From Nemertoderma westbladi (taxonomy: Eukaryota > Xenacoelomorpha > Nemertodermatida > Nemertodermatidae): DNA of 64,000 nucleotides. The notes beneath the pieces were generated by a model. That model was not told where the DNA came from and searched no databases. It was given only the letters and a program-made list of their open reading frames with translations. How positions within the stretch are numbered: the first letter of the stretch is position 1; each line of letters begins with the position of its first letter. This document shows positions 1-13,233 of this stretch, piece after piece. Location of the stretch: contig JAUCBJ010000866.1 of assembly GCA_032718475.1 (NCBI GenBank), forward strand, positions 1 through 64,000, in the 5' to 3' direction. Both the position numbers and the translations under genes were made by a program.

Positions 1-545
1 AAGCGCATTGTGAAATGATCAGTCTCAGTTAATATTTTAGCTATGAGTATGAGAGATGAGTGTTCTTGGCCCTCGGCGTACGAAGAAGAGCAGTTTAAGT
101 ATAATATGGGGGGGGGGGGGGGTGTGGGGGGGTGTGGGCTGGTCGCAAATCCATGTTAAATTATCAACTAAGGGAAGGAGCAGGTTACATTGGCTCTTTA
201 TTCTTACAAAAAAATAAACGGATATAATGGAATGGGATGGAATGGGTTACGGTTTTTTTTTTTGGGAGTAATCAATGTTTTGTTTTGCGTTGATTTTACC
301 AGGGTTAAGAATGAGTTTAATTGCGGGGCGTCCCTATCTGCTATTCCTGCAAATAAATGGCTAAATTTTGCTTTCAAAATACATTGGCTATTAATTATTC
401 CTAAAAATGGCTGCCGTTATTTTAAAATTTTCGGGATGGCTGTTTATTGGCTTGCGACTCACGATTATTTGTATTTTGCATATTTTTATTATTTTAAGAA
501 GCACATCTAATATGAATAAAATTTTGCGTTTCTACCTTTTTTTAG
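1..545. other. Cav3 intron end: G-rich and unexplained sequence
   Basis: Upstream intron of the channel. It contains a run of 15 G at 108-122 followed by TGTGGG repeats, then A+T-rich sequence with a GGAATGGGATGGAATGG stretch near 229. The open frames at 190-510 and 407-545 show no family resemblance apart from the true exon at 546. Confidence 0.6.
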
Positions 546-723
546 ATCTCCGCATTCTCGTTATGCTCCTATTGGACACTCTCCCCATGCTCGGCAACGT
601 GTTGCTCCTCTGCTTTCTGGTTTTCTTTATTTTCGGGATTATGGGCGTCCAATTGTGGTCGGGTCTCCTTCGCCACAGGTGTTTCTTCTCAAGCGCCTAT
701 GCAAATATATCATTCTCACCCGA
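546..723 (+). CDS. Cav3: Cav3 exon: domain I S4-S5 linker and S5
   Basis: The acceptor AG is at 544-545 and the donor GTAAGT at 724. The frame reads [20 protein letters not shown] and continues through a hydrophobic S5 helix to [20 protein letters not shown], which is diagnostic of Cav3 domain I. The exon opens with two bases of a split codon and closes with GA. That GA joins the first base of the next exon (1968) to make an aspartate. The start of S5 and the cysteine that follows it (RCF) are present. The preceding exon, with S4, is outside the window. Confidence 0.93.
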
Positions 724-1967
724 GTAAGTATCCCCCTACCGCAATCAATGGGACATTCAACCCGAACAACATACACTAACCAAAGTGATTTTGAATTTTT
801 TATAATGTATTCGAAAATTTAAATTCAGTTGGTCTCAGCTGGTGTTTCAGTATACAATCATAAATAGAATTTACAGTCGACCGTTTATATCTTTGGGCTT
901 GTTATATTTGTTATTGAAGGATGAAGGTAGCAGTGTGGCCTATGGATAATGTATTGATGCTGCATAAGGGTTGATGATTAATTATAATTATATTGTGACA
1001 GTTTCCCGCAATGTATGTAGCAGCGAGTCAGGAAGTGAAGACGTAACACCAGCTCGTTAATACTGTAAACTTGGAGTAGGCAAGGACATTGGTGGTTCCG
1101 ATAATGATGTACAGCCGCAGACAGTATACCACCTACACACAGCCGGCTCGATTCCCGATCGGCTCGATCCGTAGTGCAAAACTTCGCCTTAGACATGTAA
1201 ATCACAAATTAATCAGCATTATCAAGATCGGTGTCTTCAACAGACGTTTGGGAATTGTTAATCGCTATCCTGCTGCGTTTTATTTTACATTCCGATTTCT
1301 TTGAAATAAGATAATACACAATCTGCTAAGCCGCAGGTTGCGCTGGGTTTTTGTAATCTGACGCCGAAGTCTACGTGCGTGTGAGTGTTCAGTGCATTCT
1401 CGAAGATAAACCCTGTGTAACATCCTGGTGTATGTATCATCAGGGGATCTCGTGTGTCCTGCAGTGAGAATAGATGTTGCCTGTAGAATAACCTCACCTT
1501 TAGAGAAGGTTTGCTAATAACCTCAAGATAGTTTATGTAATACAGACTATGGATTACCATTGGATGTACTGACATCTTCAGTTGATCACCACATCCAAGC
1601 TCGTAGATGTAGCTTTAAATGTGTTCCACGTGCTCGTGACCAAATGTCTGAAATGTATATTTACTGTCAGAATTATATACTATGTCGTGCGACTTTACAA
1701 ACACCGACACATGCTGCGTGCTCTAGATTAACAACTACTCGGTAGTTTTTGAAAAATAATTTGGGACCTGTCCAATATTTCTGACATATAAAAACCCAGA
1801 TATTCTGCAATGCGGCGGTGTGTCAAGTCTGCTTCTACTATCTCTGGCTGGAATGTGAGAAGATGAATTTACCACCGGTTGCGCAAATTCATCTTCTTTT
1901 CGCTTTAATCGCGTTATTCATCCATAGTTATATCTGTTTTATTTAATCTTAATTATTGTTTTTGTAG
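724..1967. other. Cav3 intron with a possible minus-strand coding relic
   Basis: No channel exon is recognisable. On the minus strand, roughly 1575-1285, an open stretch reads TPGCYTGFIFENALNTHTHV after an acceptor-like CTCACTGCAG. It could be an old exon, a transposon scrap or chance. Nothing else is supported. Confidence 0.4.
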
Positions 1968-2175
1968 TTTGCAATACACAATAAAGCCATATTATTCTCC
2001 TGGTATTTGGAATTACTATATCTGCACCGGCAAAACCGATGCAGGCCAACTATCCTGCGTCGGCGAGGACAGCCACATTCCGCCCTTCAGGTACAAAGAC
2101 CACTACTGCAACGACTCGCTGTTAGATCACTTTCCAACCGGACATGTGCCTACTTATTTCAATTCAACCTTGCAG
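1968..2175 (+). CDS. Cav3: Cav3 exon: domain I S5-P extracellular loop
   Basis: The acceptor AG is at 1966-1967. The donor is the weak GTGGGG at 2176. The frame gives LQYTIKPYYSPGIWNYYICT, then cysteines spaced as in the long Cav3 domain I turret, and ends with an N-glycosylation-like NST before the junction. This loop is the most divergent part of the channel between phyla, so it is identified by position, phase and its cysteines rather than by close similarity. It runs directly into [11 protein letters not shown] in the next exon. Confidence 0.88.
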
Positions 2176-2976
2176 GTGGGGAAGCATTATGTTGTTCTTT
2201 CTGTCATTTCTACTTACAAACATAGTTGTATTGCTGTACGGCTGATATTGTATGGTTTTGCATTAGCACTTCCTTAAGTATTGTCTATCGTATCCCTTGT
2301 TTGCTTGTATAAACGTGTGTGCTTGTTTGTATGTATGTATGTGTGGTCAGTGATGTCTTCTTTGCGAAGTAAAAATAGTTTTTTAATTAACCATAACATA
2401 CGAATAGTAACGTAAGAATATTCTGTTCACCTCTTCTATATTAATTGGGTTGTTGTTTTTAAAGACCAAGAACTTGGCTATCTTCTGATATTTGAATCTT
2501 CATATCAAGTTTGTTAGAACTGATTCTAGAGCATGGTAAAGCAGTGCACTTGGTGTTACACATGGGACAATCCTAATTGACATAATCGACTCGCACGTAT
2601 AAAACCAGCCATGCATATCTCTGGTTGTGTTTAGTATTTTTTCGTAAAATCTGGAACATTCCACTCCACTTCTGTCAAAAGTAGTTGGGTTTAATACCCT
2701 AAATATATACATGAAAGTCGAATACACAACATCAGCAAAGGAATATAAAATAACATTTTTAGTTTGGCGCTAATTTTAACATTTGCGTGCCAAATTCCAT
2801 ATATTGTATGGTATACATTCAGACAACTTCCTATTAAATAATATCTGCGGTTAATTAATATCTGAAGGTCTGTTATGACTGGCTACCTAGTACCTCTTCC
2901 CTATGTAAACATGATATTCTTATCAAACTATTTGATTTACACTTTATTGTGAAATGATGGGTATTTTTTCCTCTAG

Positions 2977-3189
2977 GATTCGCATTGCATTAACTGGAAT
3001 CAATACTATACGGAATGTAGAACCTCCGAAGAAAACGTTTACGGCGGCGCAATCTCATTTGATAATATACTTTTCGCTTGGGTGGCCATATTCCAAGTGA
3101 TATCTCTGGAGGGGTGGGTCGATATAATGTACTTTGTTCAAGACGCCCATTCAATGTGGGATTGGATATACTTTGTTTCTCTTATTGTC
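2977..3189 (+). CDS. Cav3: Cav3 exon: domain I pore loop and first half of S6
   Basis: This exon is 71 codons, phase 0 at both ends, with its acceptor at 2975-2976 and donor GTGAGT at 3190. It contains [30 protein letters not shown] and [12 protein letters not shown]. The glutamate of LEGW is the domain I selectivity-filter residue. The aromatic stretch [11 protein letters not shown] is the start of IS6 and continues as IGAFFMLNLC in the exon at 11823. All key pore residues are intact. Confidence 0.95.
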
Positions 3190-4720
3190 GTGAGTATTTT
3201 TCTTGTTTATTTATTATCCGCAGGTGTCTGTCTCCCTTAACCTGATAATTGATAATATTCTAAGTTTGGCGTCTGTGTGGCATGGTCCTACCACATGTGT
3301 ATAGTTCTGTTATTCCTTCAATAAATATGTTATTACAACATTTTATAATAACCATTCGTTTTCAGATGTTATATATGAATATAACAACTAATTTACAAGC
3401 AAATATACAACAGAAGTAAATGACTGCTAATTTCAATTATTAACTGCCAGTGTTAATTTAAAAGCATCGAAAACTTTTTAGAAATGGTTGCTTGCCAGCC
3501 GAAATGAGTCTGCGTTGAATGAAAATGTGAGTGATTGAGTGAGTGAGTGATCAAATTCAAAACGGCTGTATCGGTTTTCCCAATTTTTTCAACACGAACA
3601 TCAGGTCTTGTAGATGGCAGCCCCTTGCAGCTAGTTATCTTGGCTCTGTTTCCCGGTATCGGGCCTCCACTATTATCCTTTTGTCACTTTGCCTCGCCTG
3701 GCAATAGTGGTGTCTGGGAGTGTGGGTGGGTTCCCACCGAGAACGGAGTTTTGGCCAACCAGCCCTGTAGTGCCTGCGCACTCTGCCCGTACTTATTGGG
3801 GCTGGGCGACCTCGGTCAAACCTTTAAGTTCTAGGACAAAGTAGCAGCTAACTACCACCTGCGTCCAATCGGTCCCACCCCCGTTTGGGCACAGACGGTA
3901 ACCTGTTGTACTGCACTATTGCCAAGTTTCAATAACGTGAAGCTGCATACGACTTTTCCATGACATTGTTCCCTTTTGACAACATTTTCTAGACTGTGTT
4001 TCTAATGAACCTTTTTTAGAGTATTTTAGCATCACGAAACGACTAAAATACTGTATTTTCTATACTATTTCGGTTACAATTTTTTGGAATGTATTATTTT
4101 TCGAGGCTATACTTTGGATCCTAACGGACCCTAAGCACCCCTCACCCGGTTTCTCTTTTTACCTCTTGCCAGAGGTTTTTCTATGGTGTTACGTAGCGTA
4201 CACTACTTTTATACCAGAAGGAAGCAATATAACATCTGGAGAAAACAGAAATCACTGTGTTTTTGTTTTGGTACTATCTATAAAGGGTTGTGGATGTCCG
4301 TAAATAACAAGTCATTGAAGGACCGTGTATTATTGCGAGCTATTTTCAAGTCAGTCTTGTCACCGAGAAACCAAACTAATAAGGCAAGTTTATGTGCACT
4401 AGGAACCTTTTTAGAGATACAAAAAGCCGTTTAGGAGCTTCATCGTGCACATAAATTTAAAAATAATATGTAAATATATTTATGTAAATATTATATAAAT
4501 AAAAATAATATGTTATTTAAAAATAACATATCCTTTACAGGTCCGGTCAATCAGAAATGTATCAGAGGGTCAGGACTATATAGGAATTAGATGTTCTGAT
4601 TGGCTAATACTGGACAGGACATAGTTTAAACTAAATTATTCTAGAACGAAATTTTTGATTATCTCGAGTAACATCCCACACCATAATATCTACACTCTGG
4701 CAGAGTAGAGATTCAGTTTC
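3190..4720. other. Cav3 intron, no recognised gene
   Basis: A short (GAGT)n run at about 3530-3549 precedes a moderately G+C-rich block (3600-3910) that looks like a repeat-element body but is not assignable. After it comes A+T-rich sequence with palindromic TTAAAAATAA stretches near 4450-4530. The sequence TTCTGATTGGCTAATACTGG near 4590 resembles the unit of the array that follows. Confidence 0.5.
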
Positions 4721-4721
4721 G

Positions 4722-5098
4722 CTGGGGGGTCTGGGAATGGTGTGCTTTGATTGGCAGATACCGTTGGGGGGGTCTGGCAATGGTGTGCTTTGATTGGCTA
4801 ATACCGTTGGGGGGTCTGGGAATGGTGTGCTTTGATTGGCTAATACCGTTGGGGGGTCTGGGAATGGTGTGCTTTGATTGGCAGATACCGTTGGGGGGTC
4901 TGGGAATGGTGTGCTTTGATTGGCTAATACCGTTGGGGGTCTGGGAATGGTGTGCTTTGATTGGCTAATACCGTTGGGGGGTCTGGGAATGGTGTGCTTT
5001 GATTGGCTAATACCGTTGGGGGTCTGGGAATGGTGTGCTTTGATTGGCTAATACCGCTGGGGGGTCTGGGAATGGTATGCTTTGATTGGCTAATACCG
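4722..5098. repeat. 42-bp minisatellite, about 9 copies
   Basis: Units of GATTGGCTAATACCG plus GTTGGGGGGTCTGGGAATGG plus TGTGCTTT. Some units have GGCAGATACC in place of GGCTAATACC, and some have lost one or two G. The period divides by three, so a spurious peptide repeat is open on both strands. It lies in a Cav3 intron. Confidence 0.9.
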
Positions 5099-6914
5099 TT
5101 AAAACTCGACCTATTTAAAAATAGGTTACATCTTCGGATCAAACCTTCCAACTGCGATGAGTAATAGAATATAAGAAGGTAATAATAATGCAGGATTGTG
5201 GGTGATACAACGAGGTAATCGGGCAATTACATTATGTTTTGCACAATGATAATTACTTTGCCCTGAATTTACCATGCTACTTTATGCGCCCTTTTGAAGA
5301 ATACTAGTCTATCTATCTTCTTTCTATCTTCTAACTTGCACAAATACTACTAATACGTTTATTGTTTAGATTCAGGCTTTCTGTAATCCAGGTCAAAATC
5401 TGGTTTACTTTTTGCCATCTCATTTCGGTTATTACAGGAACAACACTTGAACTTATTTTTTACAACATCTGAAACATTCCTTACCGACGCATCGCGGTGT
5501 GTCTAGTTTCAGAGTATGGATCTAATTATCTTGTAGTTGTGGTCATGGATTGGAATAATGTTTCATGTTTTTTAGACATGTGTTAGTTGGGTAATTGTAG
5601 CGTGTTTTGTGGTCATGTGTTGCGTTTGAATAATGATATGTTTTGTAGTTGGGCTTAGGTTTAGGTTATCTGTAAGGGTAAAACAATTATTCAATTGTAT
5701 CGTCAAAAAGTTGTCAATATTATTCAGAAAATATGGAATAATATGTTTTCTTTGATTTTGTAATACAAAATATTTTTATATTTTTATGTAATCACTTGTA
5801 TTTCCTTATATTGACAACGACAAGTATTATTATTACTCGACCTATATTTCGGCGATGCGTGTAGACATTGATATTAATTTCAATTGAAGTTTTCATTTAT
5901 GTGATAGCTAGTACCATCCATATAATTGATAACCCAACTAGATACAACATTATTGTTGAATCTTTCGCCAATAAAATTTATTAATGATGTTATGCTCCTG
6001 GTACCTATTTTTCCCCCATTTTCTGGAAGCTTTGAGTCACCGTTGTTACGACGCAGGTGCACGGTGCACAATAGTTGGTGGATTAATGTGTTTGGAAGAA
6101 ACTGACACTCGGACTACCTCTGGGACCAAAACTCCGCAGCGTGTGGGGGAAAAGCTTATGGGTTTCCTTCGGGTATGCTTGGATCGTTCCAACCTTCCAG
6201 AGTGTTGAATATAATGCGGCTCTATACTCCCCATCCCAAGCCGATCCATAGTCATCCCATATATATATATAGTTATAAGCGGGCTTCCCAGTTCCTCCAT
6301 TATAAGCCCCCCTTCCAGCACAATCTCCTTATCCCCGAGCCTTGACCGTAATTACCATACCTTTAGCTCCTAGGGTGGCCTGGGCTTATCTTACTACTAC
6401 AGTGTAGATACTGACATCGTTTTTCCTTACCTGCCTGATACGTCGCAGCCTTGGTAACTAACTAAACGGGTTGTTCACTCGCCTGTATGTGTGCGCGTGT
6501 ATACCAGCTATAAAATTGAATTAACATGTGACTGACTATCAGTTGCTTTCATGCCTACCCGAGATGATTACCACATAGAAACTTTCGCATGTGGATTACG
6601 GATGAGGGACTTATTTTACGCGGCGGTTAAACTTTTATAAATCCTTTTTCTTGTATTGTTTCAGCTCTGCAACCGTAAATGATCATAAAACCTGCGCCCT
6701 ACCGCTCGGTGATTTCGTATATCAAACCAATCCAGAATTATATTAAATACTAAATAATATTATATTATATACACTATAGACCACCTGTACTAATATATAA
6801 TCACCTCGATTGAGTGAGTGCTGAGAGGTTTGCGAATTCATCTCCGCAGTTAATCTAAAGGGCTTTGGATCAGGTAACAGTTAGCGGACTCCCACGATGG
6901 ATTGTGCCTGAGTT
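5099..6914. other. Cav3 intron, mostly unassigned; minus-strand open relic at 5.9-6.3 kb
   Basis: The minus strand between about 6321 and 5880 has two overlapping coding-like frames (GRLERSKHTRRKPISFSP; HLRRNNGDSKLPENGGKIGT) separated by a frame change. They look like decayed coding sequence, perhaps of a transposon, but no family was recognised. A short TA microsatellite sits at about 6260-6272. Confidence 0.4.
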
Positions 6915-9700
6915 GTCATATATATATATATAATTTATTGACCTTTACCGAAAATATACAAACCACACTAATTTGAGAAAGTTTGCATGACTCTGTGAAA
7001 GTCCAAATATAACCAAAAGCCTGTTAACCAAAGTAAGATAAACAAAACATAAACACAAACAGTACCGATTTAAACATTAAAGGGGTGATCAGAATCAAAT
7101 TATACATCAATAAAAAATATTCAATCGAAGGATAGTAGGTTTGGTGACCTTGTAGGAGTCTAAATTCCAATATAAACAAACAATAAAAAAGAAAAGGGGA
7201 AAATTATCTAATTTGACTCAAATCGGTTCAGTAACAAGAATATAAAACTTATAAGTCGTCCCTGCTCCGTGGCCGCCATAAGCTCTAGTAACAGAGCTAT
7301 AAGTCTGGAGTCTATAGGTCTAAGGGTCGATCAATTAACGGACAAACGCACAACAGGTGTTCTTCAGTCTGAACACTTTCATATTCGCAGAACCGTTCAT
7401 CCTTAGGGACTCTGTGCCAGCGACCAAACTCCACTGGTAGATTGGTGGAACCGAGGCGTAGATGAGACCATTCCAGTGATGTTCGTAGACAGATCGCCTG
7501 TCCCTATAAACTTGAGGAGAAATTAGGTCGGGGTTATATCTAACATATAAATCAGAAAACAGACAGAACAAACAAAAGAAAACATTAAACTTATTAACAT
7601 GTTTAAGTTTCTCAACTGAGTGTGCATATATTGAAGCATTCAATCCTCCAATCTGAACGATAGGTGAACCCAAGTAATTGTGAGCAGTTCCTAATTAAAA
7701 CAGGCTCTACTGAATATTTATTACAGTGGAGAATCAATGGTTCAAAATTATCAACAGTCTGTTGACCAAAAACTATAAACTTCGTCTTTGGAGTGTTTAA
7801 AAGTATTTCGTTTAATGCACAAAATTCTAGAACACAAGTAATTTCTTTAAACATTCTGTGCGTGATGTCGCTAGGATAGCCGAGTCATCCATTAGTAACA
7901 ATATCCATGTGGAGCCACTTTAGGAATTTATCGGGAGTGAATTTAGCTAATAACACTATCGAAGGGTTGATAGACATTGTATAGAAATAACAACTACTCG
8001 GCCCCCCCTGAAGAACCCCAACATTAGATTTTATTGAAAAAGTATGTAGTAAACTAATTGATGCAGAATATAAATTTTGGACAGCATTTAACATTACTGG
8101 GCCACAACCCATTTATTTAAATAGCATAAATAATTTACGCTGAGGAACTCGGTCATATGTATAAAAACCAAAAACAGGGTTTCCTTGCTTGCCGTTGCAT
8201 AATCAATGAGGAGCCGCAGTGTTAATATTTGTTCCTCACAACCCCTTTTCGGAGTTGCACCCGTCTGCTCGCACGTAAACGATTAGAAAGAATCATATCA
8301 TAGAGCTGGATGCAATAAAAATTCATCCCTCTCCAGGGGAAATTTGACGCAAATAACAGCTGATTACTCTCAAAAATAAAAATGTTTCCTGTTCTATTGT
8401 GCTTAGTTTATTGTTTTGGTTAAAATAACGTGCCACTGTAACCTGCTCCTTTCCCTAAATTGAGAATTTAACATTGAGGCCGGTCCAGTTCCGGTTGTAA
8501 TTATTTTGGAGGTTTTGTCATTTATTTTGGTGCTAATAATTGGTTTTGGAGAGCATTCATTTATTTTGGTATTGAATAATTGGTTTTGGTGTTGAATAAT
8601 TGTTTTTGGTGTTTGAATAATTTTATTTGGGGTGACTTTATTTTATTTGGTGTAAAATAATTTTTTGGTGAAATTTTCATCAATTTTGGGATGACTTTAA
8701 TTAGGAGCCTAAAAGAACCTCTTTTTGTCGAAAAGTAAGTGCACCTTGATAAACTGCAGTATCAGTGCACAAATAACTAACATTTATAATATTTGTATCC
8801 TTACACATTTGCAATAGTAGCTCACCAAACTTGTTCAGTAGAATCTTCCAGTTGTCTGTACCAATAGTCGCTACAGTTAAATTGCTTCACAGTATTTTCC
8901 ATACGAGCATTAAGATTGCCAAATATAATAAAATTCGAGTAGTCAGTCAGATGAGTTTACCTTGGATGTCAGCCCACAATGGTTCAGAAGAGTACCTTGA
9001 ATCAACTGGTGCAAATGTAGACACAACACAGTCTTACCCTGGGGTTAAAAGAAAAGTGAAACCAAACAATGTCATGTGAAATTGAGTCAATAATCACACA
9101 GTTTACCAAGTTATGTCTGATTAAAACTGCAACGCCACCTCGGTGACTTTGTTTTGAGTTTTGTTTTGAGTTTGACCTCCTAAAATAAGTATAACCTGGG
9201 AAACTGAATGCATACCTACTCGATACGACTACTCGTTCCTTCGGCTTGTACAACACACTCACTCCCTGATTCTCAGGCCGAGTTTTCTCTAAGTACCAAA
9301 CCGATCTGAGCCGGTTCACCTCTTTACGGATAGCAGGGTGTATGTATGTATGTATGGGTGTATGTCTGGTTTTACAAAGACGTTCTTGTAATCATCCAAA
9401 TCTTTAAGCTTCTTGAAGCATCCAAAATATGAAACCGGTTTGGTGCTTGCGGCCCCAGCGCTATCAAAATTGGTCTCGGTGTCTTGTGCTCAGCTGATGT
9501 GGTTCCAATTTGTCCCAGATCATTGTATGATTGTTAGATACTGCAGAGGTAACATAGCAGGTTTTCTACGAACAACCATAGCAATGAGGCCATGTACTTC
9601 GCTTAGGCTCGCCGCTGACTTGACCCACTGCGGTAGTCATGGCAAACAATCGTATCTCCGGCACCTCAACAGCCAACATGGTGGTCTCCGAGAGACACGG
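6915..9700 (-). mobile_element. Decayed LINE (non-LTR retrotransposon), minus strand
   Basis: Read on the minus strand. An ORF1-like end is at about 9560-9390 (HKTPRPILIALGPQAPNRFH). An APE-type endonuclease follows at about 9320-8770 (SHRGGVAVLIRHNLVN, then a DIVWFHF segment). Reverse-transcriptase pieces are at about 8112-7335 (GVLQGGPSSCYFY, the LxQG motif; LNTPKTKFIVFG, the KTK motif; QLLGFTY). The 3' end is an AATAAATTA followed by (TA)n at about 6919-6940, typical of microsatellite-tailed LINEs. Several frameshifts and stops make it dead. The clade is uncertain (CR1/L2-like). Confidence 0.75.
8500..8700. repeat. Degenerate TTTTGG-rich tandem repeat
   Basis: Imperfect repeats of ATTTTGGTGTTGAATAATTG with many indels lie inside the span of the dead LINE. 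Confidence 0.6.
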
Positions 9701-11822
9701 GGAGTATGTTGAGATATAAGTAACAGACATGCATTCAGTAATACAGAGTAAATGAATTAAAAATCAACAGAGATTGATCTCCCCCATACTCTCACATATA
9801 GGTGATGCGATGGAGCCAGTTATCAGATTTCGAGCTGGAATGAAGAAACTTTACATTAGGGTTTTAGAAATCGACCGTTTGTATGTGTGTCAGGTGTCAT
9901 GAGAAGATTACAATATAAGGATAACAATAATTAAATGCAACAGCTTTCGTTAGGTGGCTAGACATTGACATGGTGGACATCACGGTTTACTAGTCAGTAG
10001 TCAGACACATGAAGGCATGTTTGTTTGTCAATATGCCAGACGTACTTTTTTAAATTGGCAGTGTTATGTAACGTAAGCCACCGTCTGCAAGACAGGTGCA
10101 TGGTCAACTTAACTGTCAGATTTTGACATTATCTTGATTGCATTGCACGCTGTAATCCAAGGTGGTCCATCTACCAAGCTGAGTAGTAGAGGTAGTTGGC
10201 CTTCTGATTTTTGTATGAAGAGTTTAACACTGATTCACAATGAAATTTTCGACTCCTTAATGAAAATGGTTGGCGCCCTGAATGCTAATTTTAGCGTCAA
10301 CAGTCACTCAGCTACTTCACATGGTGGATTACCTGAACAGCTGGTGATTTCTCCCACATCACAATAGCACGACGTTTTTGTAAACGATTTCATAAACACA
10401 TAACAACAATTATAACTGCCGCATGAACTAAATTGAAGGTTGCAGAGTTTGACGCTACTAGCTAATTTATCGTAACCCATTATTTTTATCAAAAAATTTA
10501 GATTTCAAAATTATAGTACAGTATATCTATATTTATCGTCTATTGCCCTTCTGAATAATGCAATCATAAAACTGATTAATTTTGAACTTAAATCATCTGC
10601 ATATCATATTTTTCTTGGAATAATTGGCTGCTATTGTATTAATCTCCTTATCTTGGTTGAATTACCATCGAGGATTGCATCTCCCTTAAAGTAATTTTCG
10701 ATTTTTTTATTAGCTGTCAAGGCCCACAACAATTATTGGTAACATTTACTCAGCTGATTCCTTATATGTAAGGCCCGGAATACCTCAGGATGTCACTTTC
10801 TTATCTTCATTAAGGCGGGAATTTCTCGCTACCCTGGGCCAATGGCAAAGGGCCCGCACTTCCTAAATGGGATTCAAGATTAATGAAGTAATTCTCGTTT
10901 TGAGGTGCACTGATTTCTGTTCATCTGGTTGTCGTCCCGGTGTAGTGAGTGCCTCTACGATCCATCTGGTTGTCGTCCCGGTGTAGTGAGTGCCTCTACA
11001 ACCCATCCCCCGAGGGCTGACCGCGTGCTCCCACGTTCCAATCAACCGAATCGTCAATTTTAATTGTATTTTCTGCTCAGCAATTTCCCGCGGTTTTCCC
11101 GTGTCAATGATGGACTTTAATATAACATGAACGTGTTTTTCCATCTTCGTTGGATCTTGAAGTGACACTTATATACTACCCTTCATATTAATGTCATCCT
11201 AAATGGCTTCTGTAATAATTTTCAATTTAATATGATGAAAATATGTTTTATATAATCTGATTTTTTTTTATAGAAATTTGATATTTTTTACGAATATTCG
11301 TTTTTCTTTATTCTGTTGATTGAATCTAAAATCTATAATTATGGCTTATTTTTTAATAAATTGTTACTCATCAATAGCAAATCAAAAGGCATCTGGCACT
11401 GTGTTCAACATTATTCAACGTCAACACACCTCACACCCAGGCTTTCATGTCCACCTGGGTATAGAAGCGCTAGCAATCAAAAAGTTCTGTTAATTTTTAT
11501 TATTCAATTGTACGAAATACTCTCTTTCTTTTAACAAAATGGTTCTTTTTTCGATTAAAATTACATACAAAATAACTTCTTGTATTTTTTAAGATTACAG
11601 TTGTTGTTATCGCCCCACCGCCTATTAAAAAAAAAACGCCTCGCGGGGTAATCTTATTTTGTGTTTTATGTTCTTAAGTGGTCGATGATAAGACCTTAAC
11701 CATTTTAAGTTAGTTATGTTAAAACTTTTATACTTGCAGTATCTTAGCAATTAGGAATTACTTAATCATCTTTGTGATGTGATTATAATTTTTCCATCGT
11801 CGTATTTTTGTTCCCTTCTTAG
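9701..11822. other. Cav3 intron, unassigned
   Basis: A direct repeat of about 43 bp containing CATCTGGTTGTCGTCCCGGT occurs twice at 10922-11005. Flanking open frames (for example minus strand 11168-10863) show no recognisable domain. The 3' end leads to the polypyrimidine tract TTTTTGTTCCCTTCTTAG of the exon at 11823. Confidence 0.5.
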
Positions 11823-12534
11823 ATTGGTGCCTTTTTCATGCTAAATCTTTGCCTAGTTGTCATCGCGACACAGTTCTCCGAGACAAAACAAAGGGAATCC
11901 GAACTGATAATGAAACAGCGACGGAAGAATCGCCGCTCGTCGTCCACGTTGAACAGTATAGACAGCGCGTACGGTGGTTGCTACGACGAGATTCTCCAGT
12001 ACATCGGCCATCTCCTCCGGAAATCCAAACGGGTCGCGACTCGCGTGTTCAAAAGATACTTCCACAAGAAGAAACAAAAGGTATTACCGAGTTTAGCTTT
12101 AGGACCACGGAAACGCACTCGGGACACTGCCACCGACGCTCCCGAGACGTCGTTGCTAAGCCGGGGGGCGAGCCTGCGAGTCCGCTCGGACTATCTGATG
12201 CCGCCGGACAGTCCGTTGCCGCCGTGCGCCTCCCCGGAGGTCTCGGACGTCGGGTCCAGTCCCCGGCGGCGGCCCTCGTACCACGGCGCCACCGCGCGGA
12301 CACCGATCCTCGGGAATTCTCTTCCGGTTCCTCCCGGAAGCGACCGGTTAATATTCCGGTCCGAGGACACGCTGTACTGTCAGTTAGCGCCCCCTACCGG
12401 CATACACCGCGCCGCGAGTTGTAACACCGCGGCTCAGATCAATCAGCAACGTATCAACAACATTCTAGCGGCTTCTTCTCTATTTGGTAGTATCCAAGGA
12501 GACAGTAACCATAGCTCCTACGCAGCTCTCAATG
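11823..12534 (+). CDS. Cav3: Cav3 exon: IS6 end, gating brake and I-II linker
   Basis: The acceptor is at 11821-11822 and the frame starts IGAFFMLNLCLVVIATQFSE, the Cav3 IS6 signature, followed by TKQRESE. The segment YDEILQYIGHLLRKSKR matches the helix-loop-helix gating brake that in this family holds the channel closed. The remainder is a G+C-rich, proline/serine/arginine-rich disordered linker (PPDSPLPPCASPEVSD). It is the largest channel exon in the window at 712 bp. It ends after AAT G with a donor GTTAGC, which has an unusual T at +3. The leftover G joins TT of the next exon to make valine. Confidence 0.94.
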
Positions 12535-13233
12535 GTTAGCTCTCTATATATTCACTCTATTATATTTACATAAATTTATTTTTAAACGTAAAAATAAATA
12601 AAGTTAAAAATAAAAAAAAGTTAATAAATAAATATAGAGTTATTTCCTTCACAGTATGGAAATAGTGGTTTTTAACAATCCATCACGAATCTGTCTGTCT
12701 TTGAATCCACTGTTGTAATGATATAAATAATAAATTTGATTGGGAAGCATTGGAATTTGTTGTTTGGGTAGGTTTCTATGGTTTCTGGTGTGACGTGTGA
12801 ATATATCGCATTTACCATTACAATTTAGAAATCTTTAGAAAATGTGTTTTATTACATTAACATTTTATGTTTGATTTAAAAATAGTTATAACAAAAAATT
12901 ACAGCAGCTAAAATTACAACAAGTTCTGATTTTTGGAAATTGTGTTGAACAAATCCTATTCTATTTTTATTCAGCTATCATTTGGCACCTAAAATATCAA
13001 CAATTTGTAAGCATTAAATAAAATTAACCAAGAGTTTAATATGCAGTTTTGCTCAGAGTCACATTCATACTTAGTGCAAAAACTATATCACTCGGTTGTG
13101 TAAAATAAAACTTTACTTTGTGCTGTTTCTAACAAATATTAACACTAAGAAATAGTTAGGAATCGGCAAGTTTTAGCATATTTTAATACCCAAATAATAA
13201 TACATTTGATATTGATATATTTATTACCTTCAG
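12535..13233. other. Cav3 intron, A+T-rich, nothing recognised
   Basis: A tract of TAAATAAA-type sequence near 12570-12640 and no coding signal. It is plain intron. Confidence 0.7.

Noticed and set aside
10863-11168. Minus-strand 101-codon open frame
   Set aside because: Contains a 43-bp direct repeat and no recognisable domain or splice context. Probably chance.
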